Assembly (NCBI GenBank): GCA_964629965.1
Contig: CAZVRZ010000009.1
Coordinates: 1-64,000, forward strand
Direction of reading: 5' to 3'
From: CAZVRZ01 sp964629965
Lineage (GTDB): Bacteria > Chloroflexota > Anaerolineae > Anaerolineales > UBA4823
Length of the DNA: 64,000 nucleotides
The position numbers and the translations under genes were made by a program. Below are positions 30,255 to 39,986 of this stretch, in pieces (the first letter of the stretch is position 1; every line of letters begins with the position of its first letter). The notes beneath the pieces were generated by a model. That model had not been told where the DNA came from. It did no database searches and was given only the letters and a program-made list of their open reading frames with translations.

Positions 30255-32753
30255 ATGCCTGCGCGGGCGTCTAAACCAGGTTCTCACCCGCAGTTCAGGG
30301 CCAACTTGATTCGGGTTGGGTTGGCCCTGCTCCTGGCATCCCTGGCTATTAGCGTGGCGTGGAATGCGCGCCACCCCGATCTGTCGGCGCGCCAGGAAAA
30401 GGCCGAGCAGATGGACGGCGCCTTGGATTTTGGCCATTCCCTGGGCCAAACTTTCACCGCTGCTCAAGATCATCTGGCGGCCGTCCAGCTTTTCTTCCGC
30501 CTGGCGCCAGGAGCTGAGAACCTGGACGCCCGCATCACTTTACATTTGCGCCAGGCTCCCAACAGCAGCACCGACCTGGCTGTGGCCAGCCTGCCGCTGA
30601 GCGCTATCCAGGCTGTTTCAGGGGCCACTTTCTCTTTTCAGCCCCAATTTTCTCGCCAGCGGGAGTTGTTCATACTCCTTGAAACCGACGCTCCGCCAAA
30701 TCAGATTTTCGCGTTGACCAGTCGCTCCGATTCGCTCTTCGACGGCGCTCTGTATGTGGATGGGCGGCCCACCGCAAAAGACCTGGCTTTTCGCACCTAT
30801 TCGGCGCTTAATGTTTTCGACTTATTGATGGATCTGCTCGCATCTGGCACGCGCCTGGGTGAAATATTGGTAATCTTCCTGGCGTTCATCCTGCTGGGGG
30901 GAAGCCTGCTGGCATTGTTCTCGATTCGTTGGCCTGGCGATGCGATTGAGCGCATTGCCCTGGCTGCCGCCTGCGGACTCAGCCTGCCCCCGCTGCTCTT
31001 TGCAGTTTGCGCTCCCCTGGGCCTGCGTCTGCCGCCGTCCATCTTGCGAGGGATTGGGATTGGCTTGCTGTTACTGGCGCTTGGTAAGAGCCTGCTTCAG
31101 TGGCGTCGAAAACTGGCGAACCGGAGGCAGCCGCGCCAACCTGTCCGCCAGGTATCACTACCAGCAGCTAATCCAGAGGCGGTGGAACAGCGGCAGGTTG
31201 GATTGACCATGGCCGGCTTGTTCTTGCTGGCTTTGCTCATCAGCATTCTCCAGATCCAGGATATTTACGCCCCGCAGTGGATCGATGGGCTGACCCACGC
31301 TCACACGATCCAACAGATCAGCCAAAACAGCGGGCTGGAATCTGGCGAACTGTACCATGTTGGATTTCACGCTGTCATAGTATTCCTGCAGGCCTTTTGG
31401 GATATACCCACGGCTGAATTAATGCTGATCGTTGGACAAGCGTTTATTTTATTGGGCGGGTTGACGCTGTATACCCTGGCTCACCGCATTTTTTTAGCAC
31501 TCAAGATCCCTTCGGCTTCCTTTGCCGCGCTGGCCAGCGTTATGGCTTTATGGTTTTTCGCCCGTTTCCCTGTCTATCTGATGAATTGGGGGCGATACCC
31601 GCTGATGCAAGGTATGGCTTTGCTTCCTGCCGCGCTAGCTGCCGCTCTACACGCCATCGACCAGCGTAAAATGTCCAGCTACGCTTTGGCCGCCTATTTA
31701 TTGGCCGGGTTATTCCTATCGCATTACGGCATGCTTTCATTCTATGGAACTTTTCTGGTGGTGTGGCTGGGCTCTCAAGCATGGCAAAATCAATCGCTTA
31801 GCTTACCCAGGCTGCGCCAGGCTCTTCAACAGATGCGGTTCAACCGCCGGGTATGGCTGCTGGGCGGAGCAGCCCTGTTGATTTTTCTGCTCATCGGCTG
31901 GCGTTTCCTGGCGCTTTTACCCAACGGTGCGCTGCAAGCCATCATTGAACAAAGCCGGCAGAATGTGCAAGAGTTGAACTATAGCCAAATCATGCACATC
32001 AGCCTGCAGGGGGGAGGCTTGTGGTTGGCGTGCGCCGGGCTGATTGGGCTGTTATTGGCAGGCTGGAAATACCGCCCGGCAATGTACCTGCTCATCGGGT
32101 GGATTGGTATGCAAACCCTGCTGATTGCTCTGCAAGCGCCATTTCTAGGCCAGGCCGTTGCCAGTTATGCCAACCTTCTGCTGCTGCTTTCATTACCGCT
32201 GGCTGTGTTTGCGGGATTGCTCTTCCAGGAGTTGTTTACCCCTTGGCGCAAAGATCGCCGCCCGGCCAAATCAACTGCCGGCAGCATCTCGCTCTTTTCA
32301 TCCGCCTGGCTCGCTCTACTGGGATTGGCGCTGGCTGGCAGCCTCACTCAGATCGGGATCATTAATCCAGCTACCAATTTATATACGATTGCTGATCACC
32401 AAGCTGCGCAATGGATCGAAGAGAACACACCACCCCAGGCCAATTTCCTGATCAATTCAAATTACTGGGGGGCAGCCCGGCAGGCCGTTGTGGCCTGCGA
32501 TGGGGGCGGATGGATCGAGGCGATGAGCGGTCGCCAGGGTGAATACCTTCAAGATGCAGCCGACCCACACGCCTTGGATTCGTTTGTTCGAGCCAAGAAT
32601 ATCTCGTATGTCTACCTGGGTCTTTTTCCAGGATTCTTGGATCAGTATTTTCTCCCCACAGAAAAGAGTGCTGCTTTACCTGGCTATTCGCTGATCTATC
32701 AACAGGATGGGGTGCGTATCTACCGCCGGGATGAAGCGTTGCCTGGTAAATAG
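30255..32753 (+). CDS. Large polytopic membrane protein
   Basis: An 832-residue membrane protein starting 11 bases after the propeller gene. A first TM helix (about 20-37) is followed by an extracytoplasmic beta-rich segment (about 40-185; ITLHLRQAPNSSTDLAVASL), then ten or more TM helices (about 200-680) and a soluble C-terminal domain (about 690-832) with AAQWIEENTPPQANFLINSN and a run of aromatic residues. The layout, with a loop of the type IDGLTHAHTIQ after a TM pair, resembles GT-C glycosyltransferases of the PMT/ArnT group, but I cannot see a sure catalytic motif. Co-directional with the surface propeller protein, which it may help to glycosylate (inference). Confidence 0.7.
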   Translation: MPARASKPGSHPQFRANLIRVGLALLLASLAISVAWNARHPDLSARQEKAEQMDGALDFGHSLGQTFTAAQDHLAAVQLFFRLAPGAENLDARITLHLRQAPNSSTDLAVASLPLSAIQAVSGATFSFQPQFSRQRELFILLETDAPPNQIFALTSRSDSLFDGALYVDGRPTAKDLAFRTYSALNVFDLLMDLLASGTRLGEILVIFLAFILLGGSLLALFSIRWPGDAIERIALAAACGLSLPPLLFAVCAPLGLRLPPSILRGIGIGLLLLALGKSLLQWRRKLANRRQPRQPVRQVSLPAANPEAVEQRQVGLTMAGLFLLALLISILQIQDIYAPQWIDGLTHAHTIQQISQNSGLESGELYHVGFHAVIVFLQAFWDIPTAELMLIVGQAFILLGGLTLYTLAHRIFLALKIPSASFAALASVMALWFFARFPVYLMNWGRYPLMQGMALLPAALAAALHAIDQRKMSSYALAAYLLAGLFLSHYGMLSFYGTFLVVWLGSQAWQNQSLSLPRLRQALQQMRFNRRVWLLGGAALLIFLLIGWRFLALLPNGALQAIIEQSRQNVQELNYSQIMHISLQGGGLWLACAGLIGLLLAGWKYRPAMYLLIGWIGMQTLLIALQAPFLGQAVASYANLLLLLSLPLAVFAGLLFQELFTPWRKDRRPAKSTAGSISLFSSAWLALLGLALAGSLTQIGIINPATNLYTIADHQAAQWIEENTPPQANFLINSNYWGAARQAVVACDGGGWIEAMSGRQGEYLQDAADPHALDSFVRAKNISYVYLGLFPGFLDQYFLPTEKSAALPGYSLIYQQDGVRIYRRDEALPGK

Positions 32754-32770
32754 GCCGATCCATTGGAAGT

Positions 32771-32858
32771 GCTCCCAGGTCACAAAAGGATGAGATTGCT
32801 TCAACCGGCGCAGAACCCTTCGCTGCGCTCTGGGCAGGCTGCCGGTTTCGCAATGACA
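32771..32858. repeat. Dispersed palindrome-ended repeat, copy 3
   Basis: It has GAGATTGCTTCAACCGGCG, CCCTTCGCTGCGCTCTGGGC and the end GCCGGTTTCGCAATGACA. It occupies most of the 178-base gap before the next lipoprotein gene. Confidence 0.75.
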
Positions 32859-32931
32859 GGAGCTCTCGGTGGGATGAAATTGGGCGCGCAGAGAAAAGAT
32901 GATATCATTATCGAAAGGATAGGGTGCTGCC

Positions 32932-34608
32932 ATGAAATCTTTCCTCTCTGCGATCTTACGTTTGCTGCTGCTGGGCGGCGCACTGCTGCTGCTGGCGCTG
33001 GCTTGCAATATGCTCTCGAACAACGGCGATCTGCCCGATCTTTCGGGGCTGCCGGATCTGCCAGGCCTGGCCGATATTCCCGAGCTGCTGGGCATGCCCA
33101 CCGGGCAGGTGACGGTGTCGGTAGGCGATCTGCCCGCGCCGCAGGGCGAGGGCGGCGCAGTTGCTACGCCGGCCCCGGGGGGCGGGCAGGCGCTGCCGGT
33201 GCTGCCGCTGGAGACGGCCATGATTGCTACGCCCACCCCGTCCCTGCCGGGCAACGGGCGCCTGCTGATGATCGGCCTGGACGAACGCCTGTGGTCGGTA
33301 CCGCCGGACGGCGGGCAGCCGGTGGCGCTGGGGGTGGCTTCGGAGTTGTACCTGGCGCCGGTCAATGCCTGGTATTCAGCGGACGGGCGCTTTGCGCTGG
33401 CGGCGCGCCCAGAAGGCGACGCCCTCTCGGTGTGGGCCGTGCCGGTGGATGGCAGTTCGCAGGGCGTGCGCCTGGGCGAATGGCCGCAGGATTGGTCCAG
33501 CGGGCAGCGGCGCGCTTTCTACGATTTTTCGGCCGATGGGCGCCGGGCGCTGTACGTGGAGTTGATTGGGGAATCGGCCACTTTGCAGGTCTATGATCTG
33601 TACAGCGGGGAACAGGCCACCCTGGTGCTGCCCTACGACCCGCAGGCGCTTTCCCTGGCGGCTTTTATCGGCGTGGGCGGGCAGATCCTGGTGCGGGGCT
33701 ACGACTCTGCCAGCCAGGGCGATACGCTCGAGATCTATACCCTGCCGAACCTGGCGCCGGGCACGGCGCAGCGCATCGCCGGCGTGCCGGGGCGGCGCAT
33801 TCGCCAGTTCATGACCTCGCCGGACGGCGCCAAGGTGGCGGTGGTGCTGCAAGACCGCCTGCAGGAGGGGGGCCTGGAGCGCTTGTGGGTGATCGACCTG
33901 ACCCAGGGCAAGGCCCAGGCGGTGCTGGAGGATGAAGGTTCCAGTTTGCTGGTCTACCCGGCCTGGTCGGAGGATGGGCGCTGGCTGTTGTTCAACCATT
34001 GGGTTGGGCAGGAGAAGCTGCGCTACAGTTACCGGGCTTTCGACACCCAGGCGGCGCAGAGCTACCCGATCGTGGCCGATCTCGAGTCGAGCACGCCGGG
34101 GCAGCCGCTCAGCCGGGTGATCAGCTTTGCGCCGGATAACGAGGCGCTGGCTTTCACGCTCTACGAGGCCCAGCCGGACACGCTTTCTTCCTGGATCGCG
34201 GTGTTCGACGGTTCTTATACCAAGAAGCTGGCCGAGGCCACCCAGAGCGGCGAGCGTTCCAGCGGGGAATACGCCGCGGGCATCTCGCCGGATTGGACCC
34301 ACTCGCTGATCGTGGTCGCCGACGAGACGGGGCGCACGGGCAGCCTGTACGCGGCCTTGCTGGACGGCAGCCAGCGCGAGCTGTTGGACCAGTGGATCCC
34401 GTACCGTTTCTTCGAGTTCGGGCCGGTGGTCTCGCCGGACGGGTTGAGCGTGGCGTACATGCGCCTGGACCTGGCCAGCGAGCGCGCCGAACTGTGCCGC
34501 ATTGGCTGGGATGGGAAGGGGCAAAAGGTGCTCTTGGCGGGCAGCCAGCAAGAGGTGAACGCCGGCGCGCCGGTGGGGATTCCGCTGCGTTGGCTGCGGC
34601 TGCCGTAA
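32932..34608 (+). CDS. Lipoprotein with TolB-like beta-propeller
   Basis: A 558-residue exported protein. The signal peptide ends in LALAC, giving a lipidated Cys. A low-complexity stretch (LPDLSGLPDLPGLADIP) and a Pro/Thr linker precede a six-or-more-bladed PD40/WD40-like propeller (about 100-558). Blades show the pattern of a Trp or Tyr-Ser-xx-Gly-Arg (AWYSADGRFALAAR, TSPDGAKVAVVLQ, AWSEDGRWLLFNHW, VSPDGLSVAYMRL). The protein is likely anchored on the outer face of the membrane. It converges with scpB. Its layout is shared with the lipoprotein that starts at 35288, so the two may be paralogues. Confidence 0.85.
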   Translation: MKSFLSAILRLLLLGGALLLLALACNMLSNNGDLPDLSGLPDLPGLADIPELLGMPTGQVTVSVGDLPAPQGEGGAVATPAPGGGQALPVLPLETAMIATPTPSLPGNGRLLMIGLDERLWSVPPDGGQPVALGVASELYLAPVNAWYSADGRFALAARPEGDALSVWAVPVDGSSQGVRLGEWPQDWSSGQRRAFYDFSADGRRALYVELIGESATLQVYDLYSGEQATLVLPYDPQALSLAAFIGVGGQILVRGYDSASQGDTLEIYTLPNLAPGTAQRIAGVPGRRIRQFMTSPDGAKVAVVLQDRLQEGGLERLWVIDLTQGKAQAVLEDEGSSLLVYPAWSEDGRWLLFNHWVGQEKLRYSYRAFDTQAAQSYPIVADLESSTPGQPLSRVISFAPDNEALAFTLYEAQPDTLSSWIAVFDGSYTKKLAEATQSGERSSGEYAAGISPDWTHSLIVVADETGRTGSLYAALLDGSQRELLDQWIPYRFFEFGPVVSPDGLSVAYMRLDLASERAELCRIGWDGKGQKVLLAGSQQEVNAGAPVGIPLRWLRLP

Positions 34609-34616
34609 GGCAGGCC

Positions 34617-35195
34617 CTAGGTTTTGAGCAGATCGGGGGAGGGTTCTTCTCTCTTGGGAGACTCGGCCACCAGGTCATCCATGGAGGGCAGGTCGCGCAG
34701 CGACGCCAGGCCAAAATGACCCAGGAAATCGGCGGTGGTCTCGTACAGGATGGGACGCCCCGGGCGGTCGGCCCGGCCGCCTTCTTGGATCAGGCCTTTG
34801 CTGAGCAGGCTCTTGAGCACGCCGTCGCTGTTGACGCCGCGGATGTTGTCGATCTCGGGGCGGGTGGTGGGCTGCTGGTAGGCGATGATGGCCAGCGCTT
34901 CGAGGGCGGCCCGGCTGAGACGGCTGGCGGCCTCCAGGCCGATGAAACGCTCGATGAGCGGGGCCAGTTCGGGGGCGGTGGTCAGTTGGAAGCGCTGGTT
35001 GTGGGACTGCAGGCGCAGGCCGCGCGTTTGCAGCAGTTCGTCCAGCAGGCCCAGTCCTTTGACGATGTCTTCCTCGGGCACATCCAGGGTGGCTGTCAAC
35101 TGCGCCAGCGAAACCGCGCCCGGCGCGGCAAACAGCAGCGCTTCAAGCGCCTGGACGAGATCGTAGGTGATTTCTGATGGGGTGCTATCGCTCAT
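34617..35195 (-). CDS. scpB: Segregation and condensation protein B
   Basis: A 192-residue winged-helix protein that joins SMC and ScpA in chromosome condensation. Typical segments are the N-terminal ALEALLFAAPGAVSLAQL, the LEALAIIAYQQPTTRPEIDNIRGV motif broken as LAIIAYQQP and RPEIDNIRGV, LLSKGLIQEGGRADRPGRP and the closing TTADFLGHFGLASL. The ATG at 35195 was taken because an upstream in-frame start at 35267 adds 24 residues that do not look like ScpB. No scpA is adjacent, which is unusual since the two are often paired. It is set between two lipoprotein propeller genes on the other strand. Confidence 0.92.
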   Translation of the reverse strand: MSDSTPSEITYDLVQALEALLFAAPGAVSLAQLTATLDVPEEDIVKGLGLLDELLQTRGLRLQSHNQRFQLTTAPELAPLIERFIGLEAASRLSRAALEALAIIAYQQPTTRPEIDNIRGVNSDGVLKSLLSKGLIQEGGRADRPGRPILYETTADFLGHFGLASLRDLPSMDDLVAESPKREEPSPDLLKT

Positions 35196-35287
35196 GCTAT
35201 AATGTGCCGTTGAATGGTATTGTGTTCGTTCAAGGCCGGCCGCCTGGGAACGGCTGGCAGCCTGCATTATAACACTGGGTTAGATGG

Positions 35288-36895
35288 ATGACTATTCTGC
35301 GTAGAATCTCATTGTATGTTTTTTGCTTCCTGCTGGCCTTGAGCTGGGCGGGATGCAGCCCACCGCAGGTGACCGCCAGCCTGGCGTCCGTGCAGGTGAC
35401 TGCCGACGGGCACAGTTTTCAATTGCAAATGCCGGCCGGCAGCACGGTGGAAGAGGCGCTTGCCAAGGCCGGCCTGGCCCTGGGCAGCCTGGACCGGGTG
35501 GAGCCGCCGCTGTACACCGTCTTGAGCGATGGGGCGCGGGTCAATGTGGTCCGGGTGGAGGAAAAGTTCGAGGTGGAGCAGGTGGTGGTGCCCTTCGAGA
35601 GGCAGACCTTGCGCAACGAGGCCCTGCCGGAGGGGGAGACGCGCTTGAGCCAACCGGGCGCCAACGGTCTCAACGAGGTGACCTATCGTTCGCTGTATGA
35701 GAACGGCGTGGAGCTGTCCAAGAGCGTGGTGCGCACGATTGTGCTGCAAGAGGCCACGCCGGAGATCGTGATGGTGGGCAGCCAGACGCCTTTCTTATCG
35801 CTGCCGATTACCGGGCGGCTGGTGTATCTCTCGGCGGGCAATGCCTGGATGATGGAGAAGAACACGGGCAACCGGCGGGCGGTGGTCACCAGCGGCGACC
35901 TGGATGGGCGCGTGTTCATGGTCTCTCCGGACGGAAAGTGGCTGCTGTATACCCGCAACCCGGGTGTCGAAGGCACGATCAATACGCTGTGGGCGGCCCG
36001 GCTGGCGGAAGGTGCGGACCAGATCGTGGAATTCAAGGTGGCGAACGTGATCCATTTCGCCGGTTGGAGCGCGGACTCGACCACGGTGGCTTTTTCGACG
36101 GTGGAGCCGCGGGCAACCGCCCCCGGCTGGCAGGCCAATAACGACCTGACGATGATCGGCATCAGCGCCAACGGTTTTCTCTCCAAGCCGCGGCCGGTGA
36201 CGGAAGTGAACGCCGGCGGCGTGTATGGCTGGTGGGGAACCAGCTTTGCCTGGGCGCCGGATGGCAAGAGCCTGGTGTACTCTCGCCCAGACAGCATTGG
36301 GCTGGTCAACTCGATGAATGGCGAAACGAGGCCTTTGTTGGAACTGCTGCCGCTGCAAACGGGCGGCGATTGGGCCTGGACGCCGGGCGTGGGTTGGGGG
36401 CCGGATGGAAAGGTGCTTTACACCGTGCTGCATACCGCCCCGGAGAATTCGCCCTCGCCGGAAGTGTCGCCGGTATTCGACCTGGCGGCGATCCCGCTGG
36501 AGGGCGGCGCGCCGGTGACCCTGGTTTCGCAGGTGGGTATGTTCGCTTACCCGGTGACTTCGCCGCTGCAGGCGGTGCAGCGCGGCGAGATGGTGGAGAA
36601 TGCCTTCCAGGTGGCTTTCTTGCAGGCCATCACCCCAGGCCAAAGCGAGACCAGCCGCTACCGGTTGGTGGTGGTGGACCGTGACGGGTCGAACCGGCAG
36701 GTGGTGTTCCCGCCAGACGGCGCGACCGGGCTGGACCCGCAGCGGGTGTCCTGGTCGCCGCAGCTTTTGGAAGATGAAGGCGCCTTCATGATTGCGCTGG
36801 TCTACCAGCAGAACATTTGGCTGGTGAACATGGCGAGCGGGTTGGCGCAGCAAATTACGGGCGATGGGCAGACCACGCGCCTCGATTGGAGGTAA
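35288..36895 (+). CDS. Lipoprotein with DUF348-like, G5 and propeller domains
   Basis: A 535-residue exported protein. The signal peptide ends in the lipobox SWAGC. A DUF348/ubiquitin-like domain (about 36-95; VQVTADGHSFQLQMPAGST) is followed by a G5 domain (about 96-175) with EQVVVPFERQTLRNEALPEG and ELSKSVVRTIVLQEA, as found in Rpf- and cell-wall proteins that bind glycans. The C-terminal two thirds (about 185-535) form a TolB-like propeller (VSPDGKWLLYTRN, GWSADSTTVAFST, AWAPDGKSLVYSR). A cell-wall-anchored sensor or scaffold is a reasonable guess. The UXS-like gene follows with 3 bases between stop and start. Confidence 0.85.
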   Translation: MTILRRISLYVFCFLLALSWAGCSPPQVTASLASVQVTADGHSFQLQMPAGSTVEEALAKAGLALGSLDRVEPPLYTVLSDGARVNVVRVEEKFEVEQVVVPFERQTLRNEALPEGETRLSQPGANGLNEVTYRSLYENGVELSKSVVRTIVLQEATPEIVMVGSQTPFLSLPITGRLVYLSAGNAWMMEKNTGNRRAVVTSGDLDGRVFMVSPDGKWLLYTRNPGVEGTINTLWAARLAEGADQIVEFKVANVIHFAGWSADSTTVAFSTVEPRATAPGWQANNDLTMIGISANGFLSKPRPVTEVNAGGVYGWWGTSFAWAPDGKSLVYSRPDSIGLVNSMNGETRPLLELLPLQTGGDWAWTPGVGWGPDGKVLYTVLHTAPENSPSPEVSPVFDLAAIPLEGGAPVTLVSQVGMFAYPVTSPLQAVQRGEMVENAFQVAFLQAITPGQSETSRYRLVVVDRDGSNRQVVFPPDGATGLDPQRVSWSPQLLEDEGAFMIALVYQQNIWLVNMASGLAQQITGDGQTTRLDWR

Positions 36896-36898
36896 GTG

Positions 36899-37858
36899 AT
36901 GAGGATATTGATCACCGGCGCGGCTGGGTTTCTCGGTTCGCACCTGTGCGAGCGGCTGCTGAACGAGGGTCACGAAGTGGTGGGTATGGATAATTTTATC
37001 ACCGGCGACCCGGCCAACCTGGCTCACCTGGCCGGGCGGGAGGGCTTCTTGTTCATCCGCCATGATGTGTCCGATTTTTTGTTTGTGCCGGGCAAGGTGG
37101 AGGCGGTGCTGCACTTTGCCTCGCCCGCCAGCCCGAACAGCAGCTCGCCGCTGGGCTACGTGAACCTGCCGATCCAGACGATGAAGGCGGGTGCGCTGGG
37201 CACACACAACACGCTGGGCGTGGCCCGGGCGCACGAGGCGCGTTTCTTGCTGGCCTCGACCAGCGAAATCTACGGCGACCCGCTGGAGCATCCCCAGAAG
37301 GAGACCTATTGGGGGCACGTGGATCCCATTGGCATTCGCTCGGTCTACGATGAGGCCAAGCGTTTCGCCGAGGCTCTGACCATGGCTTATCACCGTTATC
37401 ACGGCATTGATACGCGCATCGTGCGCATTTTTAATACGTACGGGCCGCGCATGCAGTTGGATGACGGGCGGGCGCTGCCGAACTTTCTCAAGCAGGCCTT
37501 GCTCGGCCAGCCGCTGACGGTGTATGGCGACGGCGCGCAGACGCGCAGCTTTTGCTACGTGGATGACCTGGTCGATGGCATTGTGCGCCTGCTGTATTCG
37601 GACGAGCATTTGCCGGTCAATATCGGCAACCCGGTCGAAACAACCATCCTGGAATTTGCCGAAACCATCAACCGCCTGGCCGGCAACAATGCCGGCGTGG
37701 TGTTCAAGCCGGGGGCACGCGGCGAAAGCGACCCTCAGCGCCGCCGGCCCGACATCAGCCGCGCCCGGGAGATCTTGGATTGGCAGCCCAGGTATTCGCT
37801 GGAAGAGGGATTGCAGGCCACCATCCCCTATTTCAGGAAGAAGCTCGGCTTGAAATGA
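36899..37858 (+). CDS. UDP-glucuronate decarboxylase-like NAD sugar epimerase
   Basis: A 319-residue SDR-family enzyme. It has the NAD-binding GAAGFLGSH motif, the conserved HFASPASP, the active-site region [14 protein letters not shown] and the catalytic YDEAKR (Tyr-x3-Lys), and NTYGPRM. This set, with [16 protein letters not shown], matches UDP-xylose synthase (UXS), which converts UDP-glucuronate to UDP-xylose. The ATG at 36899 follows GGAGG; a GTG at 36896 is too close. GtrA overlaps its stop by 4 bases. Other NDP-sugar 4,6-modifying enzymes of the same family remain possible. Confidence 0.85.
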   Translation: MRILITGAAGFLGSHLCERLLNEGHEVVGMDNFITGDPANLAHLAGREGFLFIRHDVSDFLFVPGKVEAVLHFASPASPNSSSPLGYVNLPIQTMKAGALGTHNTLGVARAHEARFLLASTSEIYGDPLEHPQKETYWGHVDPIGIRSVYDEAKRFAEALTMAYHRYHGIDTRIVRIFNTYGPRMQLDDGRALPNFLKQALLGQPLTVYGDGAQTRSFCYVDDLVDGIVRLLYSDEHLPVNIGNPVETTILEFAETINRLAGNNAGVVFKPGARGESDPQRRRPDISRAREILDWQPRYSLEEGLQATIPYFRKKLGLK

Positions 37859-38322
37859 CCTCGATCTTAACCAACCCTCTCGAACGGACCCGTTTTTTGC
37901 GCTTCGCCGTGGTGGGTGTGATCGGCGCCGTGGTGGACTTTGGCATGATGAACCTGCTGGTGCTGCTCTTCGGGGCTCCGCTGGTGGTGGCTGGGGCGGT
38001 CTCTTTTGTGGCCGCCATCATCAGCAACTTTCTTTGGAATCGCTATTGGACCTACCCGGATTCGCGCAGCAAGCCGCTGCTGCGGCAGTTGGGCGAATTC
38101 TTCCTGGTGAGCGTGATGGGCCTGGCCATCCGCATCCCGGTGTTGAAGTTCCTGGAGCCGGTGATGTATCGCCTCTTTGAAAGCCTGCCGTTCGAGATCC
38201 CGTTCTTCTCGCTCGATTTCCTGGGCAAGAACGTCACCCTGGCGGTGGCGGTGATCATTGTGATGTTCTGGAATTTCTTCGTCAATCGCTACTGGACCTA
38301 CAGCGATGTGAAGAGTAAATGA
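37855..38322 (+). CDS. GtrA family membrane protein
   Basis: A 155-residue protein with four predicted TM helices. The GtrA signature is visible as [18 protein letters not shown] near the start, the [13 protein letters not shown] motif after helix 2 and a second RYWTYSD at the end. GtrA proteins are thought to help move lipid-linked sugars across the membrane. The ATG overlaps the UXS stop (ATGA), so the two are translationally coupled and probably belong to one glycan pathway. Confidence 0.92.
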   Translation: MTSILTNPLERTRFLRFAVVGVIGAVVDFGMMNLLVLLFGAPLVVAGAVSFVAAIISNFLWNRYWTYPDSRSKPLLRQLGEFFLVSVMGLAIRIPVLKFLEPVMYRLFESLPFEIPFFSLDFLGKNVTLAVAVIIVMFWNFFVNRYWTYSDVKSK

Positions 38323-38345
38323 GGTATGAATTTGGGAGAGGTGTG

Positions 38346-38351
38346 TATAAT
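38346..38351 (+). promoter_or_regulatory. Leaderless-type -10
   Basis: A perfect TATAAT lies exactly 6 bases before the ATG at 38358, with no ribosome site between. Confidence 0.65.
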
Positions 38352-38357
38352 TAGATC

Positions 38358-38738
38358 ATGAGCACGAGTAATGCAAGAATCATTCCTCTCTATACCACGC
38401 GCGGTGAGCTGGATGCTTACCTGATCTTTCCGTATATCTTCAACCGCTCGGGTGAATGGATCGGCTGGGTAGCCGGCGATCGCAAAGTGTATTCGGTGCA
38501 CGGGCACTATGCGGGCTATTTTGACAACAACCCGCGCATCTTGCGCAAGATCTCCGACAGTTTCGACCAGCCGCGCATGAAGCCGCCCGAGCCGCCGGCC
38601 AAGATCCGGCCGCCTGCCTCGGCGCCGCTGGCGCCGATGATGCCGGACCTGATGTTTGGCATTGTGGACGTGCTGCAGGATATGCCCGAGCTGCTGCCGT
38701 CGATCGATTACGGCGAACTGCGCGATGATATGGATTAA
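38358..38738 (+). CDS. Small protein, 4-fold beta-flower-like
   Basis: A 126-residue protein of unknown function. The first 65 residues hold three or four short beta repeats with the pattern YIFNRSGEWIGWVAGDRKVY and HGHYAGYFDNNPRILRK, similar in rhythm to the 4-fold beta-flower family (a guess from the pattern). A proline-rich linker (KPPEPPAKIRPPASAP) leads to an acidic C-terminus. There is no signal peptide. It is first in a co-directional run with the MgChelatase-type ATPase, which starts 3 bases after its stop, so the two are likely co-expressed. TATAAT 6 bases upstream implies a leaderless mRNA. Confidence 0.7.
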   Translation: MSTSNARIIPLYTTRGELDAYLIFPYIFNRSGEWIGWVAGDRKVYSVHGHYAGYFDNNPRILRKISDSFDQPRMKPPEPPAKIRPPASAPLAPMMPDLMFGIVDVLQDMPELLPSIDYGELRDDMD

Positions 38739-38741
38739 AAG

Positions 38742-39986
38742 ATGAGCGATCCCGATCCGAAAATTCCAACCGAGCCAACCCCGGGGGCGGCGCCTGCTCA
38801 GGGCGAGCCCGTGGATGTTCCCTTCCGTTCGCTGCGCGAGCTGATCGACCGGGTCACCGGGCGCGATCGCTGGACGATCACGGAGGAGGAAGACGCCGGC
38901 CTGGTCGAAACGCTGCCGTTTCCCTTCCTGGCGCTGGTCGGACAGCGCGAGATGAAGCTGGCTTTGCTGATCTCGCTGGTCAACCCGGCCGTGGGCGGGG
39001 TGCTGCTGATTGGGCCGCGCGGCACCGGCAAGACCACGGCGGTGCGCAGCCTGGTGGACCTGCTGCCCATGGTACCGCGCAGCCTGTGTTATTACGGCTG
39101 CATGCCCGAAGATATTGAAACCGGGGGGATCGACGCGGTGTGCCCAGAATGCGCCAAGAAATTTGGGATGAACGAGCCGCTGGCGGGGCCAGACCGGGTG
39201 CGGCTGGTGGAGCTGCCCCTGAACGCTCGCCTGGAAGACGTGGTAGGCGGGGTGGATGAGCGGGCTGCGCTGCACCAGCGTATGCGCATCCGGCGCGGCA
39301 TCCTGTCGCTGGCCGATCTCAACCTGCTGTATATCGACGAGGTCAATTTGCTGGCAGACGAGGTGGTGGATGCCATCCTGGATGCGGCCGCGCAGGGCAG
39401 GTACACCGTGCGGCGCGGGCCGGTCTCGGCAACCTACCGGGCGCGCTTTACGCTGGTGGGCTCGATGAATCCGGAGGAGGGCAACCTGCGCCCGCAGATC
39501 ATGGATCGCTTTGGGCTGCGTGTAGTCGTGCGAGGCCTGCGCCAGCCGGCCGAACGGCTGGACGTGTACCGGCGCGTTTTGGCTTACCAGGGCAGCCCGC
39601 GCAAGGTCAACCAGGATTTTGCCCTGGAGAACGCCGCCGTGCAGCAGGAGATCCAGAGCGTGCGCGACCAGATGCACCTGGTGCGCCTGCCGGATGAGGT
39701 GGCCCAGGTGGGCTTGAAGCTGATCGAGCAGATGAAGATCGATTCGGCGCGCGCCGAAATGACGCTTTTCGAAGCCGCCCGCGCCTACGCGGCCCTGGAT
39801 GGGCGCCTGGAAGTGTCTCAGGAAGACCTGTTGAGCGTGGCAGGCATGGCGCTGCGCATGCGCTGTTCGACTTTTATGGAAGAATACTTCACCCGCCAGG
39901 AGCACGAAGAACAAGCCATGCGGGCGCTCTTCGCTGACGCCCGGCAGCAGATGAAACCTACCCCCCCTTTGGAGGATCCAGCATGA
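38742..39986 (+). CDS. Magnesium-chelatase-type AAA ATPase (BchI/ChlI-like)
   Basis: A 414-residue AAA+ ATPase of the MoxR/BchI group. Walker A is GPRGTGKTTAVR, Walker B is LLYIDEVNLL, and the sensor and arginine-finger region are GSMNPEEGNLRPQIMDRFGLRV. A cysteine-bearing insert (YYGCMPEDIE then CPECAKKFG) lies between strands near 125-145, as in some ChlI homologues. No BchD or BchH gene is near, so it may act with a VWA partner elsewhere rather than in chlorophyll synthesis. It overlaps the following TPR gene by 4 bases. A UroD-family gene two genes later is a weak hint of a tetrapyrrole link. Confidence 0.85.
   Translation: MSDPDPKIPTEPTPGAAPAQGEPVDVPFRSLRELIDRVTGRDRWTITEEEDAGLVETLPFPFLALVGQREMKLALLISLVNPAVGGVLLIGPRGTGKTTAVRSLVDLLPMVPRSLCYYGCMPEDIETGGIDAVCPECAKKFGMNEPLAGPDRVRLVELPLNARLEDVVGGVDERAALHQRMRIRRGILSLADLNLLYIDEVNLLADEVVDAILDAAAQGRYTVRRGPVSATYRARFTLVGSMNPEEGNLRPQIMDRFGLRVVVRGLRQPAERLDVYRRVLAYQGSPRKVNQDFALENAAVQQEIQSVRDQMHLVRLPDEVAQVGLKLIEQMKIDSARAEMTLFEAARAYAALDGRLEVSQEDLLSVAGMALRMRCSTFMEEYFTRQEHEEQAMRALFADARQQMKPTPPLEDPA

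Noticed and set aside
35795..37609. A 604-codon open frame on the minus strand
   Set aside because: It is antisense to the G5 lipoprotein and UXS genes and is His/Arg-rich, typical of shadow frames in GC-rich DNA.
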